From Xestospongia muta (Eukaryota; Porifera; Demospongiae; Haplosclerida; Petrosiidae), in the NCBI GenBank assembly GCA_963693285.1, contig OY848918.1, positions 6,205,876-6,269,875 on the forward strand: a stretch of 64,000 bases of DNA. Reading direction: 5' to 3'. The notes below the pieces were generated by a model, which saw nothing but the letters and a program-made list of their open reading frames with translations, did not search any database and was not told the DNA's origin. The position numbers and the translations under genes are program-made. This document shows, one piece after another, positions 1 through 14,831 of this stretch. Position 1 is the stretch's first letter. The number at the start of each line of letters is the position of its first letter.

Positions 1-701
1 TTGCCAGACATATTATACTGACCTTTATCTGACCTCTATTGTATTACACAGAGCCAGTTGTTAGCCAATATTTCTTTTATTCTGTACTCAGTTCCTCTAC
101 CTGGTATTGTATGGTCTACCAAGAGTTAACCTCAAATTGTTGAATACATACAAACTATTAGACTATTGTGCTAATATACAGCTGCTACAATTGTTTTGTT
201 ATAACCACAATTGGCCTCCTTTTAATTATTGTGATAAATAAATATTAGTTGTATGGAAACCCAATGCCAACAACTATATTATATTAAAACCACACAGTCT
301 TGAAGGACACAAAGAATATTATATAATATTAACCACATTGTTTGCAACTTTTACTATAGTTGTACAGGACAACCACAAATTGACCTCTAGCTTTACTTAC
401 ATGTAGACTGTCTAGTCAGACAGACCACAAAACCTGTCCTGTATTCCTGGCAACTTTTAATGAGGTCACTTTAGTGTTCTTAGAATTGAGACTTGAGACT
501 GCTGGCTTGCCTCCTTTTCTGTGTACTGGTTTTATGATATAGGTCATAGCTGAAACCACAAATATAATATTATGGATGTCCTTTCAATAACAAAGCTATA
601 TTATGTGTACTTCCATTATCTTCCATTCATCCATGGCCATTCATCTGCTCTTTTATCAATACATCTGTCATCTTCAAATTCGTCCTTCTATTTCTCCACA
701 G
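1..701. other. No gene recognised (left edge)
   Basis: AT-rich sequence with no coding segment I can support. The WD40 gene that follows begins at a splice acceptor at 701 and its first visible residues look like the end of a WD40 blade. Earlier exons therefore probably lie here unrecognised or left of the window. Confidence 0.4.
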
Positions 702-3891
<3,190 letters not shown>

Positions 3892-5696
3892 AGGAAATCC
3901 ATACAAATGTTATACCAGAAACTTGCTGGTATTTAGCTGAGTGTATTTTTAATTGGATTATAAGCACAGGGTCAGGTGTACTATAATTACATTACTTTGC
4001 TACTTTAAATGGTATTATTATTTTTGTAAGGTCTCTTATTTAATTACATCTTTTATATGACAACCCATAATCACTTAATAGATTTTATACTAGAGTTAAT
4101 TTGATATTATTATGTCTATTTTTGTAACAATTCTATTATTTCTTATCAATTTGTAGCTGTGAAACAAACTCAATTGGTCAAAGTGGATTATATCCAGACA
4201 CGAAAACACAATAAATAATTCCTGCGTCATACTATTAGCAAATGTTGGATCTGATTTTAGTGTACATAATTGTGTCACGTGTAACTCAATATAATAAGTA
4301 CAAGCATCAACTGGAATAGTTTTCAGCATGTGCATGACATGTGCCTTAGTACTGTATATGCAGATCATATGACATGTCTAAGCACTGTATATGCAAATCA
4401 TATGACATGCCTCAGTACTGTATATACAGATCGTATAGATCTGAATGAAAAGTACTGATGTACATGTGATATCATATGTGCATTGTATATAGTAGTAATC
4501 CAGTTGCTAAGTGATATGTACATGTATGCATATGTAGACCAGGTGTATTTATGAACTACTATACTAATGAAATTCTCTCTATGATACTGTTGAATACATA
4601 ATACTGCTGACCCCTTCCACTGATAACATCACAACTTTGTAAACAAATTCCACATTCTGTGATCAATTAACCCGTATTTCCATGAACAGAGGAAAAACCC
4701 AGATAAATAGACTATTTGATCAGCTTGGAGAGGATTGATTGAGGTCAACCTTTAGAGGAAGTCTGCTCACATCTCAGAAGTCAGTGTCCTGTAAAGACAC
4801 ACTCTTAATGCAATAAAATACTGACTTCTAATTCCCCTCTTTGTTATTGGAATAATGTTTGGCTTCTGGTTACTGTAAAGAAGTGTGTACTAATTTGGCA
4901 ATATGTACATTAACTGAAATGAATACATGAACCAGAGGGTACTTGAAACTGACTAAATATGTACATGTGTGAGTTTATGTTTGTCTGTATGTTTGTGTTT
5001 CTATCCGATGTATCATATGTGATCCATTAGCACCTGAAGTCCAATACAAACATGTAATACTATATATGTAGCATGCAGCTGGTGGTATGAATAGTATTTG
5101 CAATACACATGATAATATCTTTGCTTAATCAGAAAACATATTCGAAGTGACAGTATTGTTTGCTGAGAGACGGTCATGTCGTCTATTAGATACCATTGTC
5201 TCTAACAGCATTACACCAACATTCCCTGGCATTCATAGTTGGCTAGCCATCCATCCAGCCAGCAAGTCTCAAACAAAGATTACATTATCATTGAAGACTG
5301 TAATTTCTCTAGTATATCAATTTAAATAGTTCACTTATTCAATTAGTCCAACACACACTCCTATTGTGGTTATCTACTATTTGTGAGGTGTGTGTAAGTG
5401 TGTACACTATATAAATGAGTGTTAAATACCTCCATAGACAAACTCTGAACTTGTGTTGTTTTTACAGAGTAAGTGAAGGCACCAACTAATTTATATGATA
5501 TTGTATGTAATATAGTTAATACACAAATATATTATGAGTGAGTGAGGGACATTTATTGTGAGTGAGGGACATTTATTATATCATTCAAGTGCTTCAGGTC
5601 AGTGTGGTCTATTTCGTTTGCTATAAACATTGACAGTTGAGGGGAAATGAGGTCAGTCATAATTAATAATTTAAAATAATATTATGTGGAAATAGT
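3892..5696. other. Intergenic, small tandem repeat only
   Basis: No gene recognised. Positions about 4345-4437 hold three diverged copies of a roughly 37-bp unit containing CTGTATATGCA and CATATGACATG. Open frames here are short and have no recognisable features. Confidence 0.6.
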
Positions 5697-6172
5697 ATGA
5701 GTCCATCCTTTCTCTTTATCCATCCATTTATCCATTCATCTGTCCATCTATATCAACCCATCCATCTATCAATACTAGTCCATCTATTCATCTATCCATC
5801 TATTAATATCAATCCATCCATCCATCCATCTAGCATTATCAATCCATCCATCCATCAATCCATCCATTCATCCATCCATCCATCCATCCATCCATTCATC
5901 CATCCATCTAGCATTATCAATCCATCCATCCATCCATCCATCTAGCATTATCAATCCATCCATCCATCCATCCATCCATCCATTCATCCATCCATCTAGC
6001 ATTATCAATCCATCCATCCATCCATCCATCTAGCATTATCAATCCATCCATCCATTCATCCATCCATCTAGCATTATCAATCCATCCATTCATCCATCCA
6101 TCCACCCATCCATCCATTCATCCATCCATCTAGCATTATCAATCCATCCATCCATCCATCCATCCATCATTA
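5697..6172 (+). repeat. Compound (ATCC)n tetranucleotide array
   Basis: ATCC/TCCA repeats broken at intervals by the 14-bp word TCTAGCATTATCAA, which itself recurs six times. This gives a higher-order unit of variable length. Frames open on both strands only because of the repeat. Confidence 0.95.
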
Positions 6173-6792
6173 TAATCTACATGTCATGTCCTGTCATGTC
6201 ATGTCACGTATTTTCATATAATAAGTACAAGTGGGTTGGTCTTATAGAGTTCATAATAATAAACAAGGGTGGGTTGGTATTATAATGTATTAAATCAACA
6301 TATACTCTACTCAATCCAGACATATGTCTCCAAGAGAATTATAACGTCAACAACCATGGTTGTTTTAGCAAAATGAAGGTCTTATTGAGGTTATATCATC
6401 AATGATATATTTATTTTAAAATGAACTAACAGTTGACAGTGTGTTTGATATGGTGATTTATTGAAAGAGTGATGTCAAAAATTGCTGGAAATTAAACAAA
6501 TTAATTAAGTTAGAGCATTAGTGTCATATTGTGAAGATAAATTCGTTTCTTTCAAAAGTAAATTCTCTACAAAAACAAAAACCTCTCCAATCATCTGTTG
6601 AATACAAATAATATGACTATTCATTGTTGTCGTAATATGATATTATGACAATACAGCTGTTATATCATCTATTGCAATAGAGTGATGCTGTGTTATCAAC
6701 TACAGTGCAGCTGCTGTTATAATACATTATGTAAGCACTAAGCATTGAAGTCCCTACATCCTAAACTCTTAAGTAATATTCATCAATAACTA

Positions 6793-6975
6793 TCACAATA
6801 CTATGTAATACAGTACTATGTAATACAGTACTATGTTATACAATACTATGTAATACAGTACTATGTAATACAGTACTATGTTATACAATACTATGTAATA
6901 CAGTATTATGTAATACAGTACTATGTTATACAATACTATGTAATACAGTACTATGTTATACAGTACTATATAATA
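6793..6975 (+). repeat. 15-bp tandem repeat array
   Basis: Repeats of ACTATGTAATACAGT alternating with an ACTATGTTATACAAT variant. The units are AT-rich. This array runs into the longer palindrome-bearing array that follows, which shares the word CAGTACTAT. Confidence 0.9.
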
Positions 6976-7735
6976 CATTTATTATGTCATATGATTAACT
7001 CTAGACAACACAGTACTATATAGTACAGTTATTATGTGGTATGATTAACTCTAGACAACAGAGTATGTCATAGCATTAATTCTAGACAATACAGTACTAT
7101 ATAATACATTTATTATGTCATATGATTAACTCTAGACAACACAGCACTATATAGTACAGTTATTATGTGGTATGATTAACTCTAGACAACAGAGTATGTC
7201 ATAGCATTAATTCTAGACAATACAGTACTATATAGTACAGTTATTATGTCATATCATTAATTCTAGACAAGTACTATATAGTACAGTTATTATGTAATAT
7301 CATTAATTCTAGACAAGTACTATATAGTACAGTTATTATGTAATATCATTAATTCTAGACAAGTACTATATAGTACAGTTATTATGTAATATCATTAATT
7401 CTAGACAAGTACTATATAGTACAGTTATTATGTAATATCATTAATTCTAGACAATAGAGTACTATATAGTACAGTTATTATGTCATATCATTAATTCTAG
7501 ACAATAGAGGACTATATAGTACAGTTATTATGTCGTATCATTAATTCTAGACAATACAGTACTATATATAGTACAGTTATTATGTTGCATCATTAATTCT
7601 AGACAATAGAGTACTATATATAGTACAGTTATTATGTCGTATCATTAATTCTAGACAGTTATTATGTCATATCATTAATTCTAGACAATACAGTACTATA
7701 TAGTACAGTTATTATGTCATATCATTAATTCTAAT
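6976..7735 (+). repeat. Palindrome-containing tandem array
   Basis: About 15 units of roughly 45-55 bp. Each carries the perfect palindrome GTACTATATAGTAC (or a variant), then CAGTTATTATGT, then ATTAATTCTAGACAA. Unit length varies by loss or gain of the short spacer between TAGACAA and the palindrome. The region is non-coding. Confidence 0.9.
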
Positions 7736-7875
7736 GTCATAACTTATAGTCCACCATTATGTAATATTGCTTAATCCTAAATAATTGAAGAACAATGTAC
7801 TACAAATAAACAGAATCACATAATACAGAAGATATATGTGTTACAACAATATATTATGTAATGATTACCTCATTA

Positions 7876-9442
7876 GGGTGTAGAGACCTGTGTACTTTAA
7901 TGTTTAGTGGTAGAGACCTGTGTACTTGTACTTCAAAGTTTAGGGGTAGAGACCTGTGTACTTGTACTTCAAAGTTTAGGGGTAGAGACCTGTGTACTTG
8001 TACTTCAAAGTTTAGGGGTAGAGACCTGTGTACTTGTATTTCAATGTTTAGTAGTAGAGACCTGTGTACTTGTATTTCAATGTTTAGTAGTAGAGACCTG
8101 TGTACTTTATTTCAATGTTTAGTGGTAGAGACCTGTGTACTTGTATTTCAATGTTTAGTGGTAGAGACCTGTGTACTTTATTTCAATGTTTAGTGGTAGA
8201 GACCTGTGTACTTGTATTTCAATGTTTAGTAGTAGAGACCTGTGTACTTTATTTCAATGTTTAGTGGTAGAGACCTGTGTACTTGTATTTCAATGTTTAG
8301 TGGTAGAGACCTGTGTACTTGTATTTCAATGTTTAGTAGTAGAGACCTGTGTACTTTATTTCAATGTTTAGTGGTAGAGACCTGTGTACTTGTATTTCAA
8401 TGTTTAGTGGTAGAGACCTGTGTACTTTATTTCAATGTTTAGTGGTAGAGACCTGTGTACTTGTATTTCAATGTTTAGTAGTAGAGACCTGTGTACTTTA
8501 TTTCAATGTTTAGTGGTAGAGACCTGTGTACTTGTATTTCAATGTTTAGGGGTAGAGACCTGTGTACTTGTATTTTAGTGTTTAGTAGTAGAGACCTGTG
8601 TACTTGTATTTCAACGTGTAGGGGTAGAGACCTGTGTACTTGTACTTCAAAGTTTAGGGGTAGAGACCTGTGTACTTGTATTTCAATGTTTAGTAGTAGA
8701 GACCTGTGTACTTGTATTTCAATGTTTAGTGGTAGAGACCTGTGTACTTTATTTCAATGTTTAGTGGTAGAGACCTGTGTACTTGTATTTCAATGTTTAG
8801 TAGTAGAGACCTGTGTACTTTATTTCAATGTTTAGTGGTAGAGACCTGTGTACTTGTACTTCAAAGTTTAGGGGTAGAGACCTGTGTACTTGTACTTCAA
8901 AGTTTAGGGGTAGAGACCTGTGTACTTTATTTCAATGTTTAGTGGTAGAGACCTGTGTACTTGTATTTCAATGTTTAGTAGTAGAGACCTGTGTACTTGT
9001 ATTTCAATGTTTAGGGGTAGAGACCTGTGTACTTTATTTCAATGTTTAGTGGTAGAGACCTGTGTACTTGTATTTCAATGTTTAGTAGTAGAGACCTGTG
9101 TACTTTATTTCAATGTTTAGTAGTAGAGACCTGTGTACTTGTACTTCAATGTTTAGGGGTAGAGACCTGTGTACTTGTATTTCAAAGTTTAGGGGTAGAG
9201 ACCTGTGTACTTGTATTTCAATGTTTAGTAGTAGAGACCTGTGTACTTTATTTCAATGTTTAGTGGTAGAGACCTGTGTACTTTATTTCAATGTTTAGTG
9301 GTAGAGACCTGTGTACTTGTATTTCAATGTTTAGTAGTAGAGACCTGTGTACTTGTATTTTAGTGTTTAGTAGTAGAGACCTGTGTACTTGCATTTCAAT
9401 GTGTAGGGGTAGAGACCTGTGTACTTGTATTTTAGTGTTTAG
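7876..9442 (+). repeat. 35/36-bp minisatellite, about 43 units
   Basis: Head-to-tail units with the core GGTAGAGACCTGTGTACTT followed by TATTTCAATGTTTAGT. There are two length classes: 36 bp with CTTGTATTTC and 35 bp with CTTTATTTC. Recurring 71-bp (35+36) and 107-bp (35+36+36) spacings show higher-order duplication. Because 36 is a multiple of three, long 12-residue-repeat frames appear, but they have no start context or splice logic and are not genes. Confidence 0.97.
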
Positions 9443-9833
9443 GGTGTAAAGGTCTGCATCATAAAATTGTATCACATTCACAAGACACCTAAATCTGATT
9501 GTAACAATACTAAATACTACATGTAGACAAAGACCTTTAAACTCTAATGATAAGCTATTCACAAGACAAACTGACCTCACAAGCTGCTGGCTGTATCATA
9601 ACACGCTACTGTTGTACCTGGTACTACACCGGATACTAACTACTCTGTGGCACAGTACACACAGGTGATTATAAGGTCACTACTTGTTATTATAACATTT
9701 TACTTCATTTATAATATATCACATATACACAGAATTTGTAGTTATTAATAAGTTATTAATAACTTTGAGTGTGTGGAGAGTCTTATGAGTGAGTGATGAC
9801 TGATAACCATAGTAACAATTGCCAAGGTAACAT
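9443..9833. other. Intergenic, nothing recognised
   Basis: Short spacer between the minisatellite and the 3' end of NDUFS2. It presumably holds the NDUFS2 3' UTR (minus strand). Confidence 0.5.
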
Positions 9834-12599
9834 CTATCGATCTACTTCACCAAATACAATATCTTGTGTGCCTAAAAAGGAAGAATGAGCTAATAGTCAC
9901 ATGATCATCACATGACACTGACCAATTATGGCGACAACATCAGCTAACATGTGTCCTGTGCTCATTTTATTTAAACAAGCCTAAACGAAGAGGGTGTGGT
10001 CTGTGATAAATATGAAATATTTTCTCTTACCAGATGATAGAAACCAGGTGCTCTAATTTTGCAGCGATAAGGACGACTGGATCCATCTGATACTAAGTAT
10101 ACACCAAACTCACCCTGTAAATGGATGGAAGAAATGGTTGAAAAAATGGACAGCACACAGACAAACAGATGATTTGAACTTAGTCAAACCTTAGGCGCTT
10201 CAATAACAGTGTAAGTAGAGCCGGGAGGAACATTGACGCCCTCAGTAAATAGTTTAAAATGATGGATAAGAGCTTCCATAGACTCCTGCAAAACACTTAA
10301 AACAAACCAACGATGAATTATCAGTTAGTTACCTTCATCTCGCCTCTTTTAGGAGGAGTAATCTTTGCATCGTCGACTTTTACCTCTCCCTCTGGCATCT
10401 GATTTAAACATTGATGTATAATTCTGAGACTTTGTCTCATTTCTTCCATACGACAGAGATAACGATCATAACAGTCACCATTGATGCCAATGGGAATAGA
10501 AAACTCAACTTTGTCATAAGCATCGTATGGCTGTACTTTCCGTAGGTCCCACTTGACACCAGATCCTCGTATCATCACACCACTAAGATATTAGATTATA
10601 AAGTATTTAATATATTGAGTTTATAATTACACAGGTAAATAATTATTCTATGTTTCTGGTATAAGAATATATCCTCTACCGAGGGAGGACACTTCCTGTG
10701 TCCCAAAGTATCCACTAGAGATAGTATTTATTTTTAACCCTTACAGATTGAGATTATGTGACATTTGGAATGATTACATTTTTAATTGTTTTCTTGTGAA
10801 GACAAAACTTTACACTGGAATTTTTTCTCTTCAAAAAATACCCACAATTCTAGCACAGGTCTTACAGTTGAGGTGTCATTTTTCAACATGTTTTTTTAAA
10901 TGTTAAGACTTAATTATTCTGTTCTCTAAGAGTCAGTGTCTAAGAAACTACTTAACAGTATAAGCGAAAATTTTTGAGGGGTCAATTTTTACGAATTCTT
11001 CTAAAAATGGTTTCAGTAAGTAAAAATTTGGCAAAATGACTTATTTTCTAGTCCAATGTTCACTTTATTATTTACCACCTCATTTACTGAAAACAAAATC
11101 TCTTTCTAGTGCAATCCTTTTGAATCAGGTAATCTTAATACTAACACTTGAAAATATTGGTTAAAGAGATATCTTTCACATCATTACCAACACTATAAAC
11201 ACGTGAAAAAACATGGAACTCTTATCTATTAAAATTTTGTACAGGAAAAAAATTTGATACTTTAAAGGAGTTTGCCAATTTCACCAAATTTTTATCCCAC
11301 CAACATTTTCTTCTATTAAACAAATATTCAATTCATACCTTAACCCATAGTCATAAGCTTGCTGTGCAGTAACAATACCAATATCAACAACACGCTGTTT
11401 CCATATACGATTATGAGTTAATAACTACAAGAGATAAAATAATACATCATCTTAATAACTAGCTCCACCTACTTCTTCAACTTCATCAAGACGTACTGAA
11501 AACTGTGAAATAAAGTAGTATATATCATCCATTAGACCAGCTGGGAGGTCCTGAGCCACACCCCCAGGACGTACATATGCAGCATGTAACCGAGCGCCAG
11601 ACACTCTTTCATAAAACTCCATCATCTAAAGAGAAAATATCATAAAAAGAAAAGTTGTTTATCGTTTTACTTTCTCTCGTTCCTCAAACAACCAAACAAA
11701 TGGAGTATTTGCACCAACATCTAAAACGTGAGTTGTAATGGACATAATGTGGTTTAAAATTCGAGTTATTTCAGCAAACATCGTACGTATGTATTTAGCT
11801 CTTTCCGGTATCTTAATACCCAGTAGATTCTCGACAGCTAATGAAAATGCCTGTTCATTACACATCATGGAGACGTAGTCAAGACGATCAAAGTAAGGAA
11901 GAGCCTAAGGAGTGAGGGGTCAGTAATATCCATTAATTAATAATGTAGGTGTGGTTGTAGCTCTATGAATTTATAATAAGTTGGTCCAACCTGTAAGTAT
12001 GTTTTGTACTCAATGAGTTTTTCAGTGCCTCTATGTAGCAATCCAACATGAGGGTCGCATTTTAATACAGTCTGAAATGGAAGGCACATGACAGTCACAT
12101 GACAGTCTATTTATATTAATGAAATATAATAACAGTATTATTGCATTATCTCTACCTCTCCACTGAGCTCCATAACAAGACGAAGTACTCCGTGGGCAGC
12201 TGGATGTTGAGGTCCAAAGTTCATTGTCAGGTTGGAAACTGGTTTTTCTGGTAGCATATCTAAATAGGTGTGGTCAATATATATTCATATCAGGCTCCAC
12301 CTACGTGTTACATCCCATACAGCTGACTGCTCACTAGGGTACATGACGTTACCAGTCCAGTTACTAAGGTTACCAGGGAGTTTCATGGGCTGAAGTTCCT
12401 CCATAGCCTTTTCGTTCAGCTCAGGTTGTCTGTAGGTGGAGCTTAATCTAGACAAAGGAGCAATCATTTACAATGCAGAATTATTAGATGAGGTGTACCT
12501 TGTTATAGCAGGGCTAATGGAGGGACATACTCCCCGCAATATTATAGGGGAAGATTGTAACAGATGCCTCAATTTAAAAAGACTTCTGGTTGACGCCAT
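9834..12599 (-). CDS. NDUFS2: NADH dehydrogenase [ubiquinone] iron-sulfur protein 2 (complex I 49 kDa)
   Basis: Twelve exons on the minus strand, in coding order: 12499-12599, 12305-12447, 12156-12259, 11991-12071, 11671-11904, 11473-11625, 11339-11424, 10333-10582, 10190-10285, 10031-10114, 9923-9980, 9834-9871. They sum to 475 codons plus stop with consistent phases. The start [14 protein letters not shown] is an Arg-rich, acid-free presequence typical of mitochondrial import. [15 protein letters not shown] (about residue 94) is the NuoD/49-kDa signature lining the quinone pocket. The C terminus [12 protein letters not shown] matches the family end. The protein works in the Q-module of complex I in the inner mitochondrial membrane. 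Length and ends agree with the family, so the gene looks complete and functional. The largest intron (10583-11338) is AT-rich without visible elements. Confidence 0.97.
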
Positions 12600-13520
12600 A
12601 TCTAAATAATAATTATGGGTGTGGCTAGTTATGAATTACGATAATAAACAGTTATTATACAGATAATGAATATTAATTTTATATTAGTTTTTTAGTACTA
12701 CTATTATTTACAGTTTGCATATATTTCAAGATCGTAAGTAAATTACAAGTGATAGATGTATCTAGAACTATTTGTTAAAGAAGTTAATATATACACCAGC
12801 TGGAGATATCATTATAGAGCATAAAGTATATATATGTGTAATTATTTGCATAATGAAACTAATACCATAAAACTATTAAAGTGATCATTTTAAAATCAAT
12901 AACAATTATAATAAATAAATTCAAAAACATATATTCTTTAAAAAATAATAGACAAGATTCTTTATAATAAAATTCATTACTAAACAATGTCGATTATTAG
13001 TTATTTATTTATAATGGGCAGGGTTATTCTTTTATACATTTATACACAACGTGCTTGCAGTAGTAACTATCACCTCGTGGAGTCAGCTGATGAACATTAA
13101 GAAGAATTAGAGCCTGTGCTATCAAGCAAGTATGATAACTAGAATTATTTACAATTCCTTTTCTAGCTTTTTTAGTCACTAATAAATATACTATTTAGAA
13201 AATAATTTTGCATTAAAGTTAGAAATTATATTGCAGTTTTCTGCTTGACAAAATTGCTAGGAACTTATTTGGTAGGTCAGTTGGTGTGGCTTGTTCAGAG
13301 CTTGTTAATTTACAAGTAAACAAGTGAAAGTACAAGAAAACACAAGAGCTTGTATTGTTGTGATAATGGGGTTAGTGAAGGGTTTGGAGTTGTGATAACA
13401 TCCCCACAGGACTTATCCTTATTGCCAGTGTTGTTTCTATTCTTTTAATGCTAAAATTGAGTCAGGTAATAAATTGGGATAAATTAGTCAACCATCTTTA
13501 AATCTTTGCACACATTCTAA
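12600..13520. promoter_or_regulatory. Divergent intergenic region, NDUFS2 side
   Basis: The start codons of NDUFS2 (minus) and DNMT3 (plus) face away from each other across about 2.2 kb. This part should contain the NDUFS2 promoter. It is very AT-rich, and no specific promoter element can be assigned. Confidence 0.4.
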
Positions 13521-14208
13521 TAGTGTTGTTTTAGTAGACATAAGGTGTTTTAGTTTTAGTATTAGTTATAGTAAAAGGTAAAATTTAATTTAGTTTTAGT
13601 ATTAGTTATAGTATTAATGTGAAATTTAATTTAGTTATAGTATCAGTTATAGTCATATTTAACAATAGTTTTTAGTTGAAAGATGTTATATAGTTAGTTA
13701 TTCAATGGTGATTTATGCGCATGTACTTGGTGGTTAAATCTACATTACTATATGAGGAAGATTTTATATTAATAAATTAAGTTGCAAATTATCATTGTAA
13801 ATACAAATCATTCATTCTCATAAGCATTTCTCGTTCCAAGTTATCGTCACAAAGGTGGTTTCACTTCCCAGTCTAGCTGTAGCCATGCTTTCTAGTTAAG
13901 CTTAACTAATTGATAACTAGAAAATCACTCATGCATGGAAGGTTAAATGCTCAAACAACTCAGACATGCATTACCTAACATGATAATTATACTAAATGCT
14001 TCACACATTCTATGTGGTTAATAACTAATATAATTGAGGCTATTTAATTTAGTATTAGTTATAGTTCAAAGGAAAGTTTTAATTTTAGTTTAGTTATAGC
14101 AACATTTGAAAAAATTATAATAGTTATAGTTTTAGTTATAGTTAACTAAAATTTTTACTCTCTATAAAAATATTTTAGTATTAATTATAGTTAACTAAAA
14201 CAACACTA
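13521..14208. mobile_element. Inverted-repeat DNA element, about 688 bp
   Basis: Begins with TAGTGTTGTTTTAG (13521-13534) and ends with its exact reverse complement (14195-14208). Inside both ends are runs of TTTAGTTATAGT-type repeats, inverted relative to each other. No transposase frame is visible, so it is non-autonomous. I could not define a target-site duplication with confidence. Confidence 0.6.
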
Positions 14209-14831
14209 ATGCCTAACAGACATCAGTTGATCTATCCCATAAAGACTGTTATTGTTAACAGTATGGTTTGTGCCTGACTGGGCTGGGCTGTTTGAATCAA
14301 ATTGGCTGGTTTCAAGTAGGATTAGTTTTCTGGTCACTTTATAAACTTTGAGGTAGAGTAAAATATTTAATCTTGCAAACCCTGTTGCACAAGGTCACTG
14401 CTAAAAGTAACCTATCTGTTTCCCATTGAGCAAAATAGAACAGTTTTCTTTATGTATTTTCTGTACAACCATTTTAAACTTATCTAGACAGACTTATAAA
14501 CGATTAAGTTAATTATAGCTCTCAGACAATGAGGCTCCTACTTCAAGTGGTGACTTCCTTGAGTAAAAATTGTCTCTATATATTGCAATGCAAGAAAGAA
14601 TGCTAACTACATATACAAGCACCTGTTACAATTAATTACAACATGAAATTGTCCTCTGTAAATATAACATAGATTAAAATAATACACTCTATAAATATAG
14701 AGTATATTGTCCTGATTGAGTGTTTTCAGAGCTCATTTATAATTCATTTAGTTTTTCAAATTATGTACAAATCATATTTTTGTTTTATATGTAGCAGCTG
14801 GTACTATTATTATTACATTACATGAGGTATT
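14209..14831. promoter_or_regulatory. Upstream region of DNMT3
   Basis: AT-rich spacer before the DNMT3 start codon. An in-frame TGA lies nine bases before the ATG at 14832, which supports that start. No distinct regulatory motif is recognised. Confidence 0.4.

Noticed and set aside
572..701. ATG at 572 as the start of the WD40 gene
   Set aside because: The frame is open, but residues before 702 look like intron-encoded sequence and a good acceptor (TCTCCACAG) precedes 702.
5147..5329. 60-codon open frame in the intergenic region
   Set aside because: No family similarity, no splice neighbours, and short enough to arise by chance.
5697..6117. Frames rich in Ile-His-Pro-Ser or Asp-Gly-Trp-Met
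   Set aside because: Translations of the ATCC tetranucleotide array.
7861..9298. Many overlapping frames encoding 12-residue repeats such as GRDLCTC
   Set aside because: Produced by the 36-bp unit length being a multiple of three. Frames are broken by 35-bp units and have no splice or start logic.
7876..9442. Possible CRISPR array
   Set aside because: Units are contiguous repeats with no unique spacers, and the DNA is eukaryotic.
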